Part shown: positions 59,386-64,000 of the stretch, in pieces
Numbering within the stretch: position 1 is the first letter of the stretch
Layout of the letters: every line of letters begins with the position of its first letter
From: Aphidius gifuensis
Lineage: Eukaryota; Arthropoda; Insecta; Hymenoptera; Braconidae
Direction: 5' to 3'
DNA length: 64,000 nucleotides
NCBI RefSeq assembly: GCF_014905175.1
Contig: NC_057792.1
Location: 15,878,963-15,942,962, forward strand
Notes under the pieces: generated by a model
What the model saw: only the letters and a program-made list of their open reading frames with translations
Told to the model about the DNA's origin: nothing
Databases searched by the model: none
Translations under genes and position numbers: made by a program

Positions 59386-61608
59386 TTATTGTTTATAAAA
59401 ATATGGAAGTATATTTAAAGGTGCTGAATAATCTTTCAGCCATACTGGACCAGTTATATTTTCATTGGTATTAGCATCCATCCAAATACCTTTTGGTAAA
59501 TAAATATCTCGTTCAACTGAATTGGATTCAATAACTGGAGCAATAAGAACTTTCTCACCCAGTAAAAATTCTATAAAACGAAAAGAACAAATTAATATAA
59601 CAAAAAAAGGATTATTTTAAAAAATAAAATATTAACCATCATTAATTTTGTGTGCTTGTTGATCAGTTGGATCAACCCACCAAATTGGTGGATTAACTGG
59701 AGCACCAGTTTCAACTGCCAGTTGCATTGCTTCTATGATTAATGGTGTTATTTCAGCATGTAAATCTGTATATGTTTTACAAATTTGAATTGTCTAAAAA
59801 TAAAATATACATATTATAAATTAATTTATTAAAATTTTTTAGGTTTATATAATTACTTCATTGTCATAGTCCCAAGGTACAAAAGAATACTGAAGTGCAG
59901 GCATAAAAACGTTGGCCTGTAGCCATCTAATAAATAAATCTTTATCTGGTAAATATGTTTTTTCAAGTGATCCATCAAGATAGCCATTACCTCCAATCAT
60001 ATCAGGTAAAACATTAACATATCCAGCAATATTCATTTGCAATAATGTTGTTATTAAAGTTGGTAATCCATTATTCCAATTGTATCTTGTATCTTTATCA
60101 ATCATACGTACAAATATAGGAAGATATTGTGACGCCCATCCAACTCTAACTTCAATAATATCATTAAAATTATTAGCAAGTGCATTAACATAGCTCGTTG
60201 TAAATATACCAGGTTGTAGACTTTGTAGACCACTGACAACTGGTGTTTGTGGTAAAAATGATATTTCACCAGCATCAAATTTGAAACTATCAATACCAAG
60301 TGATTCAAGTACTTTTAATCTATCAACCCACCATTCAACTGCTTTGTCATTTGTAAAATCAATAGCTCCAGCACCATTAGCACCTTGCCACCATGTTGTG
60401 TGTACACTACCATCAGTATTTTTAACAAAATAATTATTATTCAATGCTGTTGAATATGCTTCACAATTTTCATTGATAAATGGATGAATCCATAGTGTAA
60501 CACGAAAATTTTTTTTCTTTAAATCTTCAGTTAATTTTGTTATATTTGGAAACTTTTTAGTATCAAATACTGCTGAACCATAACAAGTTTCCCAATTATC
60601 ATCAATTTCAATTTGACTATTGTTAAATTTATTATCAATTATTTCATCAACAAATTCATTGACAACAGTGTCGCTAACATTTGCCTTGTATCTCGCCCAA
60701 GTTGACCAAACTGGATGCTTAATCATTGTCTCATCTGGATGACCAAGTGGTTTACCAAGATAATTTTCAACTGCAAATTCATGAGCTTTTCTTGAATCTT
60801 CAAACAGTCCAATAGTGTATGAATTTTTAATAGCATCAGTTACAACGTAAGGTTTTTTATTTTGAACAATGAGACATAAATAATTTTCTTTGTAATTATT
60901 TTGATCAATAAATAATGGTGATGATTGAGTTGCATGAATAAATGCACCATGACTTGATAGCCAATATCTTTCAGTAATTGCCATGTCTGTTGGATGAGTT
61001 GGTACATATGGCTCTTCATCAAAATACATGTGTTGAATTGGCCAGTGTTGATAACGATGTTCTGGTCCACCAATCCATTGTGTATTTTCTTTCAATGATA
61101 CGCAATCAATTAATCGACCTTCTGTTATATTACGTCGTACATTTATATACTCATTAGTTGGCAGTATGTCGATGACAGTGTGATTAACATCTCCACTTGA
61201 TATACAAATGGAAAATTGATCACACTCTATCATTTTTAATGGTAACTTTTGAAGCACCTCATCTTCAATTCTCATTTCAATTTGAAGCTCTGATCCATCT
61301 GTTTTGATTAATATTTATTTGATTATTTTTATATTTTTTATTTTTAATTTAACTCACCATTTTTAGATGTGTTAATGACAACACGTCTATTTTTAATTTT
61401 AACATCAACAAATGCATTTTTCGAAATTTTTCTAAAATGACTTACATCTGTTGCTGATAATTCATCGGAGCTTGAACATGCAAATGTACTTGCAAATAAA
61501 AAAACAATTAAAAATTCACCTGAAATTTAATTAGTAATTTCAATTTTTAGTTTTTTATATTTTTTTTAAATTATTTATATTAAGGTTTTTTAGCTTACCC
61601 AGAAACAT
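59386..61608 (-). CDS. MYORG-like GH31 glycosidase, copy 2
   Basis: Minus-strand exons: 61599-61608, 61358-61519, 59857-61298, 59637-59793 and 59386-59570; 651 codons plus stop, exon for exon identical in structure to copy 1. One codon is deleted (CEPAYS becomes CEAYS). By eye the two proteins differ at about 25 of 476 positions in the main exon. Seven of those fall in the 21 residues directly after the nucleophile (GETSLLPQIPVGGGPQ versus GEISFLPQTPVVSGLQ). Nucleophile Asp (FKFDAGE) and acid/base Asp (KDTRYNW) are both kept, and no frame break is present, so both copies look functional. The same signal peptide start MFLGEFLIV applies. The neighbouring PNP fragment is convergent, 17 bp away. 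Confidence 0.9.
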
Positions 61609-61639
61609 TGTTATTTGTTCATAGGCGGTTGTCAAATGT

Positions 61640-61675
61640 CAACTGATGACAATTGTTTATTCTCCTGTATTTATA
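61640..61675 (-). promoter_or_regulatory. TATA box plus TCAGT initiator of GH31 copy 2
   Basis: On the minus strand TATAAATA (61,668-61,675) and ATCAGTTG (A at 61,644) are again 31 bp apart. The sequence between, AGGAGAATAAACAATTGTC, is unchanged from copy 1, whereas the leader downstream has small indels. Both copies should be initiated the same way. Confidence 0.75.
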
Positions 61676-61679
61676 ATTT

Positions 61680-62470
61680 TTTTACTATCATTAGTTCCGG
61701 ATAATCAGCAAAAAAAAAATTTAATAAATAACTAGAATCAAGTGATAATTATATTTATCCATTTTTTTATTTCGTAACTATCAGCTAACTTTGATTGTCA
61801 GATAACAAAACCGGAATTTCAAATTGCAAAAAAAAATAATAAAATAAACACTAGAAGATGTTGACAATGTTGTTATCTTTTTTCTTGAATCTTAGCTCAC
61901 TCATGAGTCATGAAAATAATTTAAAAAAATAATAATAAAGATCATAAAAATATTCAATTAAATTATATGGCAATATTTCAATCGAATAATTATAAAATAT
62001 ATTGAAAATTGTTTATTCTATTTTTCGTTGAATTTGATTTTTTTTAAATTGATTTATTTGTTATTTGATGTAAAAATTTTTCGAGAAAATCAAAGACAAA
62101 TACTTGAAAAAAAAGGACATTTTTTAAGGCCAACTCTAATAAAAAATTTCATGAAATTATGTTTTTATTATTTAAACAACATCTCAATATAATTATCCCC
62201 AAAGTTTCATAAATTAATTTCAATTATTTTTATTTTTTTTACAATTTTATATTTCGCCATGACTTGCAGATCTTTCACAACAATAACAAATCAACACAAA
62301 CACCAGCTGACACTCATTATTTACATATTTATTTAAAAATAAAACTAGTATTAAAAATATCCTGTCAAAAATAATAAATACGCAATTAAAATATTATATA
62401 AATAATTAGTGTAATTAATAATAATTTAAATATTTAATTGACATTAATATTAATTAATTTAAAAAAAAAT
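61680..62470. other. AT-rich spacer upstream of the Mth-like gene
   Basis: Upstream flank of GH31 copy 2, the end of the duplicated unit near 61,880, then AT-rich DNA with a copy of the dispersed repeat at 62,138-62,275. No coding exon. A clear core promoter for the receptor gene was not seen. Confidence 0.5.
62138..62275. repeat. Dispersed repeat, fourth copy
   Basis: It matches the 10,297-10,720 copies over about 135 bp: TTTCATGAAATTATGTTTTT, TATTATTTAAACAACATCTC, ATAATTATCCCCAAAGTTT, TTAATTTCAATTATTTTTAT, then a T run, ACAATTTTATATTTCGCCAT and GACTTGCAGA. It is in the same orientation as those 52 kb away. Confidence 0.6.
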
Positions 62471-63973
62471 ATGAACATCATTTCAATATGTTCAGTATTA
62501 GTGTTGTGTTATTTATCAACAGTTCAATGTCAAAACAATTTGACAATAATTTCCACAAACAATCAGGTTATTTTCTAAATAAAAATTTAAATATTTTCAA
62601 TAGTAATTAGCAATTATTATTTATTCCAGAATGAAAACGAGTTGAGTGACCAAAATAAAGAATCAATTGATGATTTATTGACTGATTCGAATCAAGATGA
62701 GGCACCAATAATAACATCTGTCATAAAAATATCAAAAGCATATAATTCATCAAATACAAATGAAATTATTGAACATATTGTTCATTCAACATGCTTATTA
62801 ATATCAATACCATTTTTAATTGTAACATTTATTGTTTATGGCTATTTGCCTGAATTAAAAAATAATCGTGGATCAATATTAATGACAAGATACATTGGCA
62901 GTCTTAGTATTGCTTTTGGAATTTTAATTATCATTAAATTTCATTTGTTGGAAACATCAAAGTATCTTTGTATTATTGCTGGTAATTATTTATTAATTAA
63001 TTATGAAATTTATCAATTATTTATTATCATTTTTATATTGCAGGTTTAGTATGTTATTTTTTTTTCATTTCAAGTTTTTTTTGGTTGAATGTTATGAGTT
63101 ATGATATTTGGAAAACAATTGGGTAAGTTTTTTTTTATAAAATTATTTATAATTTATTAATTGATTAATTATTAATTTAATTTAAATTTTTTAAGATCTG
63201 TACAAAATTGTGGATTTAGATGTAAAAAAATGAGATTATTTGTTTACTCATTTTATGTTTGGGGATCAACAAGTGTCTTGACAATTGTCATTGTTATCAT
63301 TGAATTTTCACCAAAAATACCAGACTATTTTATAAAGCCTGGTCTAAATAATGGCCATTGTTGGTTTACAAGTAAGTTTATTAAAAAAATAAACCTCCAT
63401 TAAATATTTTAATATTGTTTATTTAATTTTTAAAGGTATTCACTTGGCTGGAGAATATATTTTTTTTACTGGTCCAATGGGTATTATAATATTCTTCAAT
63501 ATATTATTTTTCATTTTGTCATTTATAAAAGCACGTAATATTAAAAGGAATTTAATTAATCATACAAATAGACAAGACAGTCAACGTCATGATGATAATT
63601 CTCAATGGTTTGTTTTATCAATTACATTATTTAATAAATTACAAAACAAAAAAGAAAAAAAAAAATATTAATATCTACTATTGATGATTAACTTGAAAGA
63701 CACTTGAAATTATTATTATTTTATTATTTTTTTTTGAACAGGTTTTATCTGTGTTTCAAGCTATCAATCGTCACAGGAATTTGTTGGTCTTTTGAAATTA
63801 TTTCAAAAATATATCTAGATATATTTGAAGGCCATGGATGGCTGTGGATTATTCCAGATTTATTTAATACATTACAAGGTTTAATAATTTTTATAATATT
63901 TGTATGCACAGGTAAACCAAAAAAACAAATATTAAAAATTTTTTTTACCACAAAAAATAAGTTAATTCAATAA
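62471..63973 (+). CDS. Methuselah-like G protein-coupled receptor with minimal ectodomain
   Basis: Exons 62471-62566, 62630-62981, 63044-63122, 63196-63371, 63436-63607 and 63742-63973; 368 codons plus stop. Signal peptide MNIISICSVLVLCYLSTVQC, then an ectodomain of only about 65 residues, acidic and without Cys, with two N-glycosylation sites (NLT, NSS). Seven hydrophobic helices follow: HSTCLLISIPFLIVTFIVYG, RYIGSLSIAFGILIII, GLVCYFFFISSFFWLNVMSY, LFVYSFYVWGSTSVLTIVIV, YIFFTGPMGIIIFFNILFFI, FKLSIVTGICWSFEIISKIY and PDLFNTLQGLIIFIIFVCTG. SFFWLNVMSYDIWKTIG, NGHCWFT and the PDLFNTLQG helix 7 are Methuselah family hallmarks. Classical Mth ectodomains have about 190 residues and five disulfides, so this one lacks the N domain. 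The ligand is unknown. The cytoplasmic tail is short and basic. AATAAA lies at 63,989. Confidence 0.88.
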
Positions 63974-64000
63974 ATTTTGCAATTATAAAATAAAAGCTTG

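Overview
The window is eukaryotic nuclear DNA: extremely AT-rich, with genes cut into short exons by small AT-rich GT..AG introns and no operon structure. Gene content (a smallish/LMO7-type LIM protein, an FGF1-like ligand, SCOC, RRP9, a Methuselah-like receptor, MYORG-type GH31 glycosidases) and TCAGT-type initiators point to an insect. The base composition and gene style would fit a parasitoid wasp (Hymenoptera, perhaps Braconidae), but that placement is inference.

Layout. 1-28,252: gene-poor AT-rich DNA, with no recognisable protein and a few exon-like or repeat-like islands; it probably holds 5' non-coding exons and a long first intron of the next gene. 28,353-37,427 (+): the smash/LMO7 orthologue, 15 coding exons (1,567 codons, frame closed end to end), with a C-terminal LIM domain and PDZ ligand. 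39,219-40,352 (+): an FGF1-like growth factor without an obvious signal peptide. 40,921-41,689 (-): SCOC. About 42,660-51,450: a repeat island with no credible protein, described below. 52,013-53,790 (+): RRP9/U3-55K. 54,870-61,608: a tandemly duplicated unit with a decaying purine nucleoside phosphorylase (+) facing an intact MYORG-like GH31 glycosidase (-). 62,471-63,973 (+): a Methuselah-like 7TM receptor with a tiny ectodomain.

The most unusual part is the 42.7-49.9 kb island between SCOC and RRP9. It contains several different repeat families, and each is built around inverted repeats: (i) four 58-bp units with a perfect 7-bp hairpin, one unit showing a two-sided compensatory change; (ii) two diverged copies, about 6 kb apart, of a module of roughly 330 bp whose complementary arms are kept while the loops have diverged; (iii) about 22 copies of a roughly 160-bp unit with a nested hairpin core; (iv) two elements of about 80 nt that fold on paper into a three-way junction closed by a perfect 13-bp stem. 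I propose a structured non-coding RNA locus (or a foldback-DNA array), possibly tied to SCOC 5' exons, because strong minus-strand splice donors are repeated inside it. No folding or search was run; all pairings were read by eye.

The genes do not form one pathway. Functional links are local: RRP9 and SCOC are divergent around the island, and each PNP remnant and its GH31 neighbour are convergent.
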